Source: CAZFGK01 sp964518635
GTDB lineage: Bacteria > Zixibacteria > MSB-5A5 > GN15 > FEB-12
Length of the DNA stretch: 64,000 nt
Assembly (NCBI GenBank): GCA_964518635.1
Contig: CAZFGK010000011.1
Location: 1-64,000 of the forward strand
Reading direction: 5' to 3'
In this document: positions 15,770 through 23,479 of the stretch, piece by piece
How positions within the stretch are numbered: position 1 is the stretch's first letter
Layout of the letters: each line of letters starts with the position of its first letter
The notes under the pieces: model-generated
Databases searched by the model: none
The model's input: the letters and a program-made list of their open reading frames with translations, nothing else
What the model was told of the DNA's origin: nothing
Position numbers and translations under genes: made by a program

Positions 15770-16342
15770 ATGGGACATCGCGACAAGTTAGCCAGACTCA
15801 ATAAGACCAAGCCGCATCGGGAGTCGATGCTCGACAATATGACCGCGTCATTGCTGCGTCATCGTCAGATTCAGACCACCGATGCCAAGGCGAAAGCCCT
15901 CCGTTCGGTGATGGATCGTTTTATCACCATCGCCAAGCAGAACACGCTTGAATCGAAGCGTCGCGTCATGGCGACACTTCGTGATCATGCGCTCTACTAT
16001 GACTTCTACAAAGACATTTTGCCGCAGCTGGGGGAACGTACCTCGGGTTACACCCGAGTCATGAAACTTGGTGTTCGTCGCGGGGACAATGCCCCGTTGT
16101 CGGTCATTGAGCTTCTAATCCCGCGTCCGGTTGCAGTCGAACCGGTTGCCGGTGATAAGAAAGCTGCCAAGTCGGCTGGTCCGGCAAAGGGCGCGGCGAA
16201 GTCCGCAGCCAAGAGCTCAGCTCCGGCTGGAAAGACTAACCGGAAAAAAGGTGGCACCGCCAAGTCGACGGGAACCTCCCGTAGCACGAAAGTGGCTCGT
16301 ACCCCCTCGAAAAAGACCTCAGTTTCGAAGAAATCCGGCTGA
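15770..16342 (+). CDS. rplQ: 50S ribosomal protein L17 with basic C-terminal extension
   Basis: 190 aa; L17 is typically about 115-140. The first 118 residues are standard (MGHRDKLARLNKTKPHRESM start, LLRHRQIQTTDAKAKALRS, GYTRVMKLGVRRGDNAPLS). L17 sits at the bottom of the 50S near the tunnel exit. The remaining roughly 70 residues are a Lys/Ala/Ser/Pro-rich low-complexity tail with no recognisable fold, similar in style to the tail of L22 here. It is the last gene of the cluster and is followed 34 bp later by a strong terminator. Confidence 0.96.
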   Translation: MGHRDKLARLNKTKPHRESMLDNMTASLLRHRQIQTTDAKAKALRSVMDRFITIAKQNTLESKRRVMATLRDHALYYDFYKDILPQLGERTSGYTRVMKLGVRRGDNAPLSVIELLIPRPVAVEPVAGDKKAAKSAGPAKGAAKSAAKSSAPAGKTNRKKGGTAKSTGTSRSTKVARTPSKKTSVSKKSG

Positions 16343-16376
16343 TCAAACAATCAGCTTTCTGAAGAATTTTCACTTG

Positions 16377-16404
16377 AACCCCGCCCCCTCGGCGGGGTTT
16401 CTTG
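16377..16404 (+). terminator. Intrinsic terminator after the ribosomal cluster
   Basis: A perfect 9-bp stem, AACCCCGCC (16377-16385) with GGCGGGGTT (16391-16399), closes a 5-nt loop CCCTC and runs into a T-rich tail (TCTTGT). This is a strong Rho-independent terminator and marks the end of the transcription unit that ends with rplQ. Confidence 0.9.
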
Positions 16405-16503
16405 TCTCTGGGAAAACAGGTCGAACGGTTTCGTGAACGGAGCAGCGAATGCTGCCTTGTTCCGGAGCTAATTCGAAGCTGACCCGACAGGGAGTTTTTG
16501 CGC

Positions 16504-16968
16504 ATGACCACTCAACGTCTCGTTATCATTGTTACTCTCTCACTGCTCGCAGCCATTGTATTGCTGAGCGTCACCTGTTTTGTCTTTCGTGAAGATCTCG
16601 CACGAGTGACCACGAAAAGCGCGCTGCGAACTTTCTATACAACTGTCGTTGCAGACACGAGTGTACAGGTTGATACCGCCTCTCTCGGAATGATTCTGAG
16701 AGGATTCTCTGATAAGGTCGACTCAGTGAAACTCGATAATCCGGACTTCATGAAATTTATGGAGACGATGTATCAGGTCTATCAGGATCGCAAAGTAACG
16801 ACCGAAGATGTTGATCGCTCGGTAGCCGCAATTGGCGCGCTCTATCCTGAACTAACCGCACAGTGGAAACCGGGAACGATGAGTCCAGAAGGTGAATCGG
16901 AAACAGACAGCATTCAACCGAGCGATGCGGTACTTGATTCGAGTGCGGTTGTTGATTCAACCCACTAA
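16504..16968 (+). CDS. Hypothetical membrane-anchored protein
   Basis: 154 aa; I do not recognise a family. One hydrophobic helix at residues 6-28 (VIIVTLSLLAAIVLLSVTCF region) would anchor it in the membrane, followed by a mostly helical soluble part and an acidic, Ser-rich end with 10 Asp/Glu in the last 30 residues. ATG 16504 is preferred over TTG 16498 because AGGGAG at 16489-16494 is 9 nt from the ATG and only 3 nt from the TTG. It follows the ribosomal terminator and may share a transcript with gpsA, 42 bp downstream. Confidence 0.65.
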   Translation: MTTQRLVIIVTLSLLAAIVLLSVTCFVFREDLARVTTKSALRTFYTTVVADTSVQVDTASLGMILRGFSDKVDSVKLDNPDFMKFMETMYQVYQDRKVTTEDVDRSVAAIGALYPELTAQWKPGTMSPEGESETDSIQPSDAVLDSSAVVDSTH

Positions 16969-17010
16969 GTTGTAGGGATAGCAAATTTTGATTTGATGAC
17001 GTGAGAGAAG

Positions 17011-18075
17011 ATGCAGAAAGCCGCAGATCAATCAAATTCACCGTCTGACAATTCATCCCTGAATCAGGAGAGGCAGGGAGTGACGGTCTTTGGTGCGGGC
17101 TCGTGGGGACTCGCCCTTGCACAGGTCGCGGCTTCAAACGGGCACCGTCCACTCGTGTGGGTCTATGAACAGTCAGATTTCGAAGAGCTTTCTACCAGTC
17201 ATAGATTAGTCAGCAAACTTCCTTCGCTGCAGCTCTCGCCCGAAATTCGTTTTACCACTGATGCCAATAGTGCCGCTGCGCATAACTCCGTTTGGCTCCT
17301 TGCGGTACCTGCACAGACTCTCTCGAAACTGATGCATCGTCTCAAACCACAGGTGCATGACAAGCTGCTTATTATCAATGTCGCCAAAGGGATTGAGCTG
17401 AGCACCGGCCGTCGTATGTCGCAGGTCATTTCAGATGATCTTGGCATCGCTCAATCTGCGATTGTCTCACTCTCTGGACCCTCTCATGCCGAAGAAGTCG
17501 CTGTCGGTATGCCCACCACCGTTGTTGCGGCGGGTGCATCTCCCGCCGGTGTCGCAGTGGTCCAGCAGATGTTCAGCAATGCTCGTTTGCGTGTCTATGC
17601 GAGCGATGATCTCATTGGCGTCGAGCTTGGTGGCGCGCTCAAGAATGTCGTCGCCATTGCCTGCGGCATCGCGGTCGGACTAGGACTGGGTGACAACACC
17701 ATGGGGGCATTGGTCACTCGCGGACTCGCCGAGATCACGCGACTTGGTGTCGTCCTTGGCGCGAAGCCAGAGACCTTTGCAGGTCTGTCCGGAATCGGCG
17801 ATCTGGTGACCACCGCTATTTCACGCCACTCACGAAATCGACATGTCGGCGAACGTATCGGTCGAGGGGAGTCACTTGCGCAAGTGCTCTCTTCCATGTC
17901 GATGGTCGCCGAAGGGGTCGAAACCGCTCGCGCGACAAGGGAGTTGGCGCGAAAACATGCCGTTGAGATGCCCATCACCGAGGCAGTCTGTCAGGTACTG
18001 TTTGAAACGAAAAATCCGAAGTCTGCTCTACAGGAGTTAATGACCCGATCACTCAAGACCGAGGTCTGGCGCTAA
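17011..18075 (+). CDS. gpsA: NAD(P)-dependent glycerol-3-phosphate dehydrogenase
   Basis: 354 aa, slightly longer than the 320-340 norm because of a polar 20-residue N-terminus. It reduces dihydroxyacetone phosphate to sn-glycerol 3-phosphate for phospholipid synthesis, in the cytoplasm. The Rossmann motif VFGAGSWGLALA starts near residue 26. LSGPSHAEEVA and ELGGALKNVVAIACGI (with the catalytic lysine), then GLSGIGDLVTT and SRHSRNRHVGERIG, are all hallmarks. The MerR-type gene starts 2 bp after its stop, so the two are probably cotranscribed. Confidence 0.95.
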   Translation: MQKAADQSNSPSDNSSLNQERQGVTVFGAGSWGLALAQVAASNGHRPLVWVYEQSDFEELSTSHRLVSKLPSLQLSPEIRFTTDANSAAAHNSVWLLAVPAQTLSKLMHRLKPQVHDKLLIINVAKGIELSTGRRMSQVISDDLGIAQSAIVSLSGPSHAEEVAVGMPTTVVAAGASPAGVAVVQQMFSNARLRVYASDDLIGVELGGALKNVVAIACGIAVGLGLGDNTMGALVTRGLAEITRLGVVLGAKPETFAGLSGIGDLVTTAISRHSRNRHVGERIGRGESLAQVLSSMSMVAEGVETARATRELARKHAVEMPITEAVCQVLFETKNPKSALQELMTRSLKTEVWR

Positions 18076-18077
18076 GG

Positions 18078-18419
18078 ATGACAACGCCATCTCAGACTGC
18101 CAAGCGCTACTACTCAATTGGAGAAGTATCCAAAATGACCGGTTTGGAGCCGTACGTTCTTCGGTATTGGGAGAAGGAATTCACCATGCTTCGCCCGAAG
18201 AAAAGCCGAGGGGGAAGCAGGCAATACACCTCCCATGATATCGAGATTATTAATCGAATCAATCTGCTGAGGCATCAGGAAAAGCTCACTATCGACGGTG
18301 CCCGGGCAAGAATGAATCGTCAAACCGGTCAGACCGAGCTTTCTGCCCACGCGAAGATCAAAACCACTCTCGGGCAGATTCGATCCGAACTGGAAGCACT
18401 GTCCAAACTTTTCCCTTGA
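18078..18419 (+). CDS. MerR-family transcriptional regulator
   Basis: 113 aa. The N-terminal winged helix-turn-helix is clear: YYSIGEVSKMTGLEPYVLRY, then WEKEF, then RQYTSHDIEIINRINLLRHQ. It resembles the short MerR-like proteins often found after gpsA or near tRNA genes in FCB and deltaproteobacterial genomes. The C-terminal part (about residues 75-113) is short and helical and has no cysteine metal site, so the effector is unknown. It probably binds DNA as a dimer. Start ATG 18078 is 2 bp after gpsA. Confidence 0.85.
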   Translation: MTTPSQTAKRYYSIGEVSKMTGLEPYVLRYWEKEFTMLRPKKSRGGSRQYTSHDIEIINRINLLRHQEKLTIDGARARMNRQTGQTELSAHAKIKTTLGQIRSELEALSKLFP

Positions 18420-18470
18420 GAGGGGGCGCGAGAAGCGTATGTTTCGTTTTACAGAAGGCAGCATTGAAAT

Positions 18471-18546
18471 CGGAGCGTGGCGCAGTTGGTAGCGCACTCG
18501 CTTGGGGTGCGAGAGGTCGGCCGTTCGAATCGGCTCGCTCCGACCA
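18471..18546 (+). tRNA. tRNA-Pro (anticodon GGG), CCA encoded
   Basis: A full cloverleaf can be drawn: acceptor CGGAGCG/CGCTCCG, D stem GCGC/GCGC with loop AGTTGGTA, anticodon stem CTCGC/GCGAG with loop TTGGGGT (anticodon GGG at 18504-18506), variable AGGTC, T stem GGCCG/CGGCT with loop TTCGAAT, discriminator A and an encoded CCA. It reads CCC and CCU. The open frame of the downstream glycosyltransferase runs through it on the same strand. Confidence 0.95.
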
Positions 18547-18548
18547 AT

Positions 18549-19247
18549 ATTGCCAGAATTAGACCGGACGTTTCGTCTGCATCCGATCGTTATCTTCCAT
18601 TCATACTCATCCCCGCCTATGAAGCCGAACGGACAATCGAATCTGTTGTCACAACACTCAGGTCTGTCTGCTCACTTTCGATTCTCGTTATCGACGATGG
18701 CTCCCACGACCGGACATCAGTAGTTGCCCGACAAGCTGGAGCCGATGTGATAACACTTTCCTCCAATCAGGGGAAAGGGAATGCCCTGAAAAACGGAATG
18801 GGTCACGCTCTTCATCTCGGCTACACGCATGCCCTCTGTATCGATGCCGATGGACAGCATTCAGCAGAGGAGATTGACCGTTTTCTGCACTACTCTCCAA
18901 ATGCAATCATAGTCATCGGAGTTCGAGAATTTGCCGCCCCGATGCCGATGCTCAGACGTTTGAGTAACACGCTCACCTCACTTGTCCTTTCAATTTCAAC
19001 CGGTCAGTTCATTCCCGATAGCCAATCTGGCTATCGACGATATCATCTGGCATCTGTCTGCGCATGGCCACTTCTGGCATCTCGATTCGATTATGAAACA
19101 GAAGTTCTGTTTGCGGCAGGTCGGATGCGAGCAAGGGTTGAATCTGTTCCGGTCTCAACACATTACGGGGATGAACAATCATCGATTCAGGGTGGACGAG
19201 AGATTTTGCAATTTCTTTTTCAATTCTGGAAATTCCTCTGGCGCTAA
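18549..19247 (+). CDS. Family 2 glycosyltransferase (dolichyl-phosphate-mannose-synthase-like)
   Basis: About 230 aa. The GT-A fold motifs are clear: FILIPAYEAERTIESVV at the start, VIDDGSHDRT (nucleotide-binding Asp pair), CIDADGQH (DXD-type metal site) and the acceptor-region FDYETEVLFAA. It probably transfers a sugar to polyprenyl phosphate or a related lipid; the acceptor is unknown. There is no ATG, GTG or TTG in frame between the end of the tRNA and the start of the fold. The coordinate given uses ATT 18549 as a placeholder. Alternatives are ATT 18558, or GTG 18477, TTG 18486 or GTG 18507 inside the tRNA. No Shine-Dalgarno site is obvious for any. surE follows 26 bp later. Confidence 0.75.
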   Translation: MARIRPDVSSASDRYLPFILIPAYEAERTIESVVTTLRSVCSLSILVIDDGSHDRTSVVARQAGADVITLSSNQGKGNALKNGMGHALHLGYTHALCIDADGQHSAEEIDRFLHYSPNAIIVIGVREFAAPMPMLRRLSNTLTSLVLSISTGQFIPDSQSGYRRYHLASVCAWPLLASRFDYETEVLFAAGRMRARVESVPVSTHYGDEQSSIQGGREILQFLFQFWKFLWR

Positions 19248-19273
19248 GTGACGCGAAACTGTTTCCTCGCACC

Positions 19274-20056
19274 ATGACACCAGTCTCCACCAAAGCTGCA
19301 AGTAAGAACCCACGACTTTCCATCCTTCTGACCAATGATGACGGCTATCGCGCAGATGGGATTTCCGCATTGTTCGAGACACTTCGTAAAAAACACTCTG
19401 TCACCCTCGTCGCGCCTGATCGTGAGCAATCGGCAAGCAGCCATTCGCTCACCGTCCATCGCCCTTTGCGTATGCATCAACTGGATCGTCATCGTGCCAT
19501 CGTCGATGGGACCCCGACCGATAGTGTCATGCTTGGGATTCATGTTCTTTTCAAAAAGCATCCCCCCGATCTCCTTGTTTCGGGGATCAATCACGGCGCA
19601 AATATGGGGGATGATGTCACCTACTCAGGGACAATCGCAGCCGCAATCGAAGGTGCGATTCTGGGGATTCCGTCGATTGCAATCTCTATGGCCAACTGGG
19701 TGCCGGATATGCCGATGAAACGAGCAGCAAGTTTCGTGGCAAAACTCCTGCCTGCGATTCGCAGCTGGAAACTGGATCCTTCAATTTTTCTCAACATCAA
19801 TCTGCCGCCTGATAACGGGAAAGCGTACAAGGAATATCAATTCACCGAGCAGGGATTTCGCTTCTATCAGGACATTGTCATCAGGAAAACCGACCCTCGT
19901 GGACGGGACTATTTCTGGATTGGTGGAAGCCCGATCTGGAAGAATTTGACCGGCTCAGACTACGCCGCCGTAAAAAAGGGGATCGTTTCGATCACCCCGA
20001 TGAAACTCGATTTCACCAGCCATCCGACCCTGCAACGACTCCGTTCCCTGAAATAG
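19274..20056 (+). CDS. surE: 5'/3'-nucleotidase SurE
   Basis: 260 aa. SurE is a metal-dependent phosphatase acting on nucleoside monophosphates and short polyphosphates, linked to survival in stationary phase. The family motifs are in order: LLTNDDGYRADG (metal Asp pair, residues about 18-29), APDREQSASSHSLT, VSGINHGANMGDDVTYSGT and AAIEGAILGIPSIAIS. The N-terminus is about 15 residues longer than usual; no clear Shine-Dalgarno site precedes ATG 19274. It follows the glycosyltransferase on the same strand and precedes the second Pro tRNA. Confidence 0.95.
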   Translation: MTPVSTKAASKNPRLSILLTNDDGYRADGISALFETLRKKHSVTLVAPDREQSASSHSLTVHRPLRMHQLDRHRAIVDGTPTDSVMLGIHVLFKKHPPDLLVSGINHGANMGDDVTYSGTIAAAIEGAILGIPSIAISMANWVPDMPMKRAASFVAKLLPAIRSWKLDPSIFLNINLPPDNGKAYKEYQFTEQGFRFYQDIVIRKTDPRGRDYFWIGGSPIWKNLTGSDYAAVKKGIVSITPMKLDFTSHPTLQRLRSLK

Positions 20057-20133
20057 TGATAAAAGGGGATGAAAGGGGTTCGGTTCGCTTGACAGTCTAA
20101 GGGGGGGAGGTATCTTTGACGTCTGCACTTTTT

Positions 20134-20206
20134 CGGGGTGTAGCGCAGTTGGTAGCGCGCTTGGTTCGGGACTAAGAGGTCGCTGGTTCAAATCCAGTCA
20201 CCCCGA
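20134..20206 (+). tRNA. tRNA-Pro (anticodon CGG), CCA not encoded
   Basis: Acceptor CGGGGTG/CACCCCG, D stem GCGC/GCGC with loop AGTTGGTA, anticodon stem CTTGG/CTAAG (one G-T pair) with loop TTCGGGA (anticodon CGG at 20167-20169), variable AGGTC, T stem GCTGG/CCAGT with loop TTCAAAT, discriminator A at 20206. The gene is followed by TTTTTTTT, not CCA, so the end must be added enzymatically. It reads CCG. Confidence 0.95.
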
Positions 20207-20305
20207 TTTTTTTTGAAGGAACAGTACGACAGTCGATACTCACCATCGACAGATTGCCAGAACGCTTCGCGTCAGCGAACAGCCATAGTAGGATAACAAA
20301 AGATC

Positions 20306-20788
20306 ATGACGACTAGCCGCAAACCCATCGTCGCCGTTATCGGCGCGGGGAAATGTTCTAAGAAACTGAAGGACATGGCTGGGGTAGTAGGGGAATACAT
20401 CGCAAAGCAGGGAGCCGTGCTCGTCTGCGGCGGACTCGGTGGCATCATGGAAGGGGCTGCAAAAGGGGCGAAAGAGGCGGGTGGTGTCACCATCGGCATC
20501 CTCCCCGGTGATCAGAAAGAGGAAGCCAACGAATTCATTGATTATGTCATTCCGACCGGATTCGGCGAAGCGAGAAATATCATGGTCGTGCGTACTGCTG
20601 ATGTGGTCGTTGCCTTTCCGGGGAAATACGGCACCCTCTCGGAAATGGCCTTTGCACTTTTAGCCGAAAAGCCGGTGATCTCGATCTCTGCCTGGAAGCT
20701 CGGTGATGAAATCCATCAGGTGGATGACCCGTTGACTGCCGCGAAACTGGCGATAGAACTTGCCACCGGAAAGAAAAAGAAAAGCTGA
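20306..20788 (+). CDS. LOG-like Rossmann protein (TIGR00725 family)
   Basis: 160 aa. The fold is that of the lysine-decarboxylase-like/LOG superfamily, members of which bind nucleotides and in some cases cleave cytokinin riboside phosphates. Visible elements are VAVIGAGKCSKKL at the N-terminus, LVCGGLGGIMEGAAKGAKEA, and PGKYGTLSEMAFAL, which corresponds to the PGGxGTxxE motif with the first Gly pair altered. This matches the short stand-alone TIGR00725 type of unproven activity. It is followed 5 bp later by acylphosphatase, so the pair is probably cotranscribed. Confidence 0.8.
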   Translation: MTTSRKPIVAVIGAGKCSKKLKDMAGVVGEYIAKQGAVLVCGGLGGIMEGAAKGAKEAGGVTIGILPGDQKEEANEFIDYVIPTGFGEARNIMVVRTADVVVAFPGKYGTLSEMAFALLAEKPVISISAWKLGDEIHQVDDPLTAAKLAIELATGKKKKS

Positions 20789-20793
20789 GACGA

Positions 20794-21066
20794 ATGACGG
20801 CGCAGATTTCGGGACGGGTACAGGGGGTTGGATTTCGTGCCTTCGTTCAACGCGAAGCACTCAAACTAGGACTGGCCGGCGAAGTCTGGAACAATCCTGA
20901 TCGCTCGGTCGGGATCATTGTCGAAGGGAACGAGGCCGCATTGCTCCTTCTTGAGCATGCACTCCGGCGCGGACCGATTGCATCTCATGTTACCGGCTGT
21001 TCGGTCCAGTTTTCAGAAGGACTGAGCGCCTATACCGATTTTTCCATTCGCAGAAATAGAAGCTGA
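20794..21066 (+). CDS. acyP: Acylphosphatase
   Basis: 90 aa, the family size. It hydrolyses carboxyl-phosphate bonds of acyl phosphates in the cytoplasm. The phosphate-binding loop with its arginine (GRVQGVGFRAFVQREA, residues 7-22) and the catalytic asparagine (GEVWNNPDRSVGIIVEG) are both present. It sits 5 bp after the LOG-like gene. The ribosome-binding site is weak, which fits translational coupling. Confidence 0.92.
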   Translation: MTAQISGRVQGVGFRAFVQREALKLGLAGEVWNNPDRSVGIIVEGNEAALLLLEHALRRGPIASHVTGCSVQFSEGLSAYTDFSIRRNRS

Positions 21067-21110
21067 ATGAAAGTCCATGAGTACTACGAAGAAGGCAGGA
21101 GCCGAGCAAC

Positions 21111-21641
21111 ATGCAGTATGACGAACTGAAAGACTACATCCGATCAGTCCCCGATTTCCCGAAGCCGGGGATCAATTTTTATGATATCACTACCATGTTT
21201 CAGAAACCGCGCGGACTTGAACTCGCCCTCGATGGCATGCAGCGGTTCGCCGAGACGAAATCACCGACTTTGGTGGTGGGTATTGAATCTCGCGGATTCA
21301 TTTTTGGTGCAGCCCTTGCCGATCGTCTTGGGATCGGCTTTGTCCCTGCGAGAAAATCAGGAAAGCTTCCCTACAAGACTATTCGTGAGTCGTATGATCT
21401 GGAGTACGGAACAGCGCAGCTCGAAATGCACATCGATTCGGTGACCGAAGGGGACAAAGTACTGATTATTGATGATCTCTTTGCAACTGGAGGAACTGCC
21501 CGCGCCGCTGCTACGCTGGTGGAGCGATTGGGCGGGGAAGTGGTGGGGATTTCGGCTGTGATCGGGCTGGTCTTCCTACCCTTTGAGGAGAAACTCGCCC
21601 CCTACGATCTCAACTATTTGGTGGCATACGATTCAGAATGA
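21111..21641 (+). CDS. apt: Adenine phosphoribosyltransferase
   Basis: 176 aa, normal length. Salvages adenine with PRPP to AMP. YIRSVPDFPKPGINFYDITT at the start, GIESRGFIFGAALADRLG in the middle and the PRPP loop VLIIDDLFATGGTARAA (about residues 119-135) are diagnostic. It is followed 29 bp later by tRNA-Arg. Purine-salvage context only; no pathway partner is adjacent. Confidence 0.96.
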   Translation: MQYDELKDYIRSVPDFPKPGINFYDITTMFQKPRGLELALDGMQRFAETKSPTLVVGIESRGFIFGAALADRLGIGFVPARKSGKLPYKTIRESYDLEYGTAQLEMHIDSVTEGDKVLIIDDLFATGGTARAAATLVERLGGEVVGISAVIGLVFLPFEEKLAPYDLNYLVAYDSE

Positions 21642-21670
21642 CACAATCTTTGGGTCAGTCTCATCCTGCC

Positions 21671-21744
21671 GCCCCCGTAGCTCAGTAGGATAGAGCAGCA
21701 GTTTCCTAAACTGCGTGCCGCAGGTTCGATTCCTGCCGGGGGCA
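21671..21744 (+). tRNA. tRNA-Arg (anticodon CCT), CCA not encoded
   Basis: Acceptor GCCCCCG/CGGGGGC, D stem GCTC/GAGC, anticodon stem GCAGT/ACTGC with loop TTCCTAA (anticodon CCT at 21705-21707), variable GTGCC, T stem GCAGG/CCTGC with loop TTCGATT, discriminator A. No CCA follows. It reads the rare arginine codon AGG. tRNA-Arg-CCT genes are frequent integration sites, but no repeat of its 3' end or integrase is seen nearby. Confidence 0.95.
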
Positions 21745-21813
21745 AGAAATCAGCTGGAAATGAAACACCCCCGAAAAGCAGCTACGCAAATCGTACGCCG
21801 CCTCGCAAAGCCG

Positions 21814-21843
21814 TTGACTTGACCGTATGGCTAAGTCTATGTT
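21814..21843 (+). promoter_or_regulatory. Candidate sigma-70 promoter
   Basis: TTGACT (21814-21819, five of six to consensus), an 18-nt spacer and TATGTT (21838-21843) lie 90 bp before the outer-membrane protein gene at 21933. Based on pattern match only. Confidence 0.35.
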
Positions 21844-21932
21844 AGGGGCTGTGGTCGAGCTGAAGATCACGATTGAGTGTGTTACATGGATTGGATAGGT
21901 GACGGCCACTGGCCGGAAGTGTTGGAGATGTC

Positions 21933-23441
21933 ATGAAACGTGTGCGTTCGATTATTCTCACCATTTGTCTTGCAACTGTCGCAATGCTTTTCCTGTCCGA
22001 AAGGAGCAAAGCCCAGATTGATCCCGGTGATCAGGTTGATGCCTTCCTGAACCCGGCGTTTCCCACCAACTTTCTCTTTCATGGAGCAGGGGCTCGTGCT
22101 CTTGGTATGGGCTATGCATATACCGCGATGTCGGATGATATTACCGCCCTCACCTGGAATCCCGCTGGCCTGCTTGGGATTGAAAAGCCAACACTTGGAC
22201 TCGAATATCGCCGTGTCGGCGGAAAAGCCGACATTACCTCTCCCAATGGAACGGAGAAGTTTTCAGAGAGTCTTTCTTCTTTACATTTCATCAGTTTTGG
22301 GATGCAGATCAGACTGAGAAATCAGCCGTTTGGTGTCGGTCTTGTCATTGACCGGCCGGTTCAGGAAATCCATGAGTTTCGATTCTCCCGATCCACTCAG
22401 AGAGACAATTCTCCATTTGATGGCGTTGATACCATACTCTCAGAATATTCTTCAAGCACCACTTCATCCAACAAGGATAACATCATTCGTGTCACGACTG
22501 GATTCGGGACACGCATTTCGGGTCCGCTTTCAATGGGTCTTTCATTGACCTTCTACAGCGGCAAGGGTTCGCACGATAATCTGAATTTCTACAGACTCGA
22601 AAACTATCTTGATCCAACCAGTGGCCTCGGTGATGGGATCCAGGAAGTTCTTGTTCAGCCAGTTCTTGGAATCATCGATACTTCCACCTATTCAGGTACT
22701 TCACTTCAAATTGGATTCCGTTATGTAGTAGACAAGGTGAAACTGGCTGCGACCGTCCGTCCACAACATAAGATGCGGTTTTCCTTCGACTATCAGCTTG
22801 AGAACACTACCTATGTGAATGGCATTCCGACTCTTGGCTTCGGCGGAGTTATCCACCGGGATGATCAGGTGTCTGATATCGAAATCCCGATGATTATAAC
22901 TCTCGGCGGTGCGATGGATGTGACACCGGATGTCACGATCGCTGCCGATTTTGAATCACGTTCATTTGGCAGCTCCACTTATGACCGGAGAATTGCCCGT
23001 CAGATTCTCAGTGGTGATGATCTTGAGGTCTTTCAGACTGTCGATCCTTTTTATCAGAATGCGATCAGCTTCCGACTTGGCGGAGAATACTGGCTCACTC
23101 GTTTGACCGATCAGAGACCCGGATTTGCCCTACGCGCAGGATTTGGATCGGAAGATCTTGCCGCACCAGATGTGAAAATTATCCCGACCGGTGACACGAC
23201 CGCGCTTACCGAATTTTCTAAGCGAGCGGCGACCTCATTCAGTATTGGAACCGGTGTCTGGTGGTCACAGATTCACCTTGATGCGGGTATTTCATTCACC
23301 AGCTTCACTCGTGAAACCGACGCAGTCGTGCCGGATGTCTTTGGAAATATTCAACAGGGTGTTACTGATTTCACCATTGTGCCGATAGAATACAAAGCAA
23401 GCTACCCGACCTTTCGTCTCACCTTCACTGGAGTATTTTAG
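21933..23441 (+). CDS. Outer-membrane beta-barrel protein, PorV/FadL-like
   Basis: 502 aa. A signal peptide is present (hydrophobic core about residues 7-22, likely cut after SKA). The mature N-terminus carries the PorV/UPF0164/FadL signature GARALGMGYAYTAMSDDITA followed by TWNPAGL, known from T9SS PorV and related barrels. The rest alternates in beta strands and ends in phenylalanine (LTFTGVF), the usual signal for barrel insertion. Substrate is unknown; transport of hydrophobic compounds or a secretion role are both possible. The next gene is 38 bp downstream. Confidence 0.8.
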   Translation: MKRVRSIILTICLATVAMLFLSERSKAQIDPGDQVDAFLNPAFPTNFLFHGAGARALGMGYAYTAMSDDITALTWNPAGLLGIEKPTLGLEYRRVGGKADITSPNGTEKFSESLSSLHFISFGMQIRLRNQPFGVGLVIDRPVQEIHEFRFSRSTQRDNSPFDGVDTILSEYSSSTTSSNKDNIIRVTTGFGTRISGPLSMGLSLTFYSGKGSHDNLNFYRLENYLDPTSGLGDGIQEVLVQPVLGIIDTSTYSGTSLQIGFRYVVDKVKLAATVRPQHKMRFSFDYQLENTTYVNGIPTLGFGGVIHRDDQVSDIEIPMIITLGGAMDVTPDVTIAADFESRSFGSSTYDRRIARQILSGDDLEVFQTVDPFYQNAISFRLGGEYWLTRLTDQRPGFALRAGFGSEDLAAPDVKIIPTGDTTALTEFSKRAATSFSIGTGVWWSQIHLDAGISFTSFTRETDAVVPDVFGNIQQGVTDFTIVPIEYKASYPTFRLTFTGVF

Positions 23442-23479
23442 AGGTCGATTGACTTTTCAGCGAATAAGTACAGGAGCAC

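Noticed and set aside
21671..21744. tRNA-Arg as integration site of a mobile element
   Set aside because: No integrase, no direct repeat of the tRNA 3' end and no change in gene content on either side.
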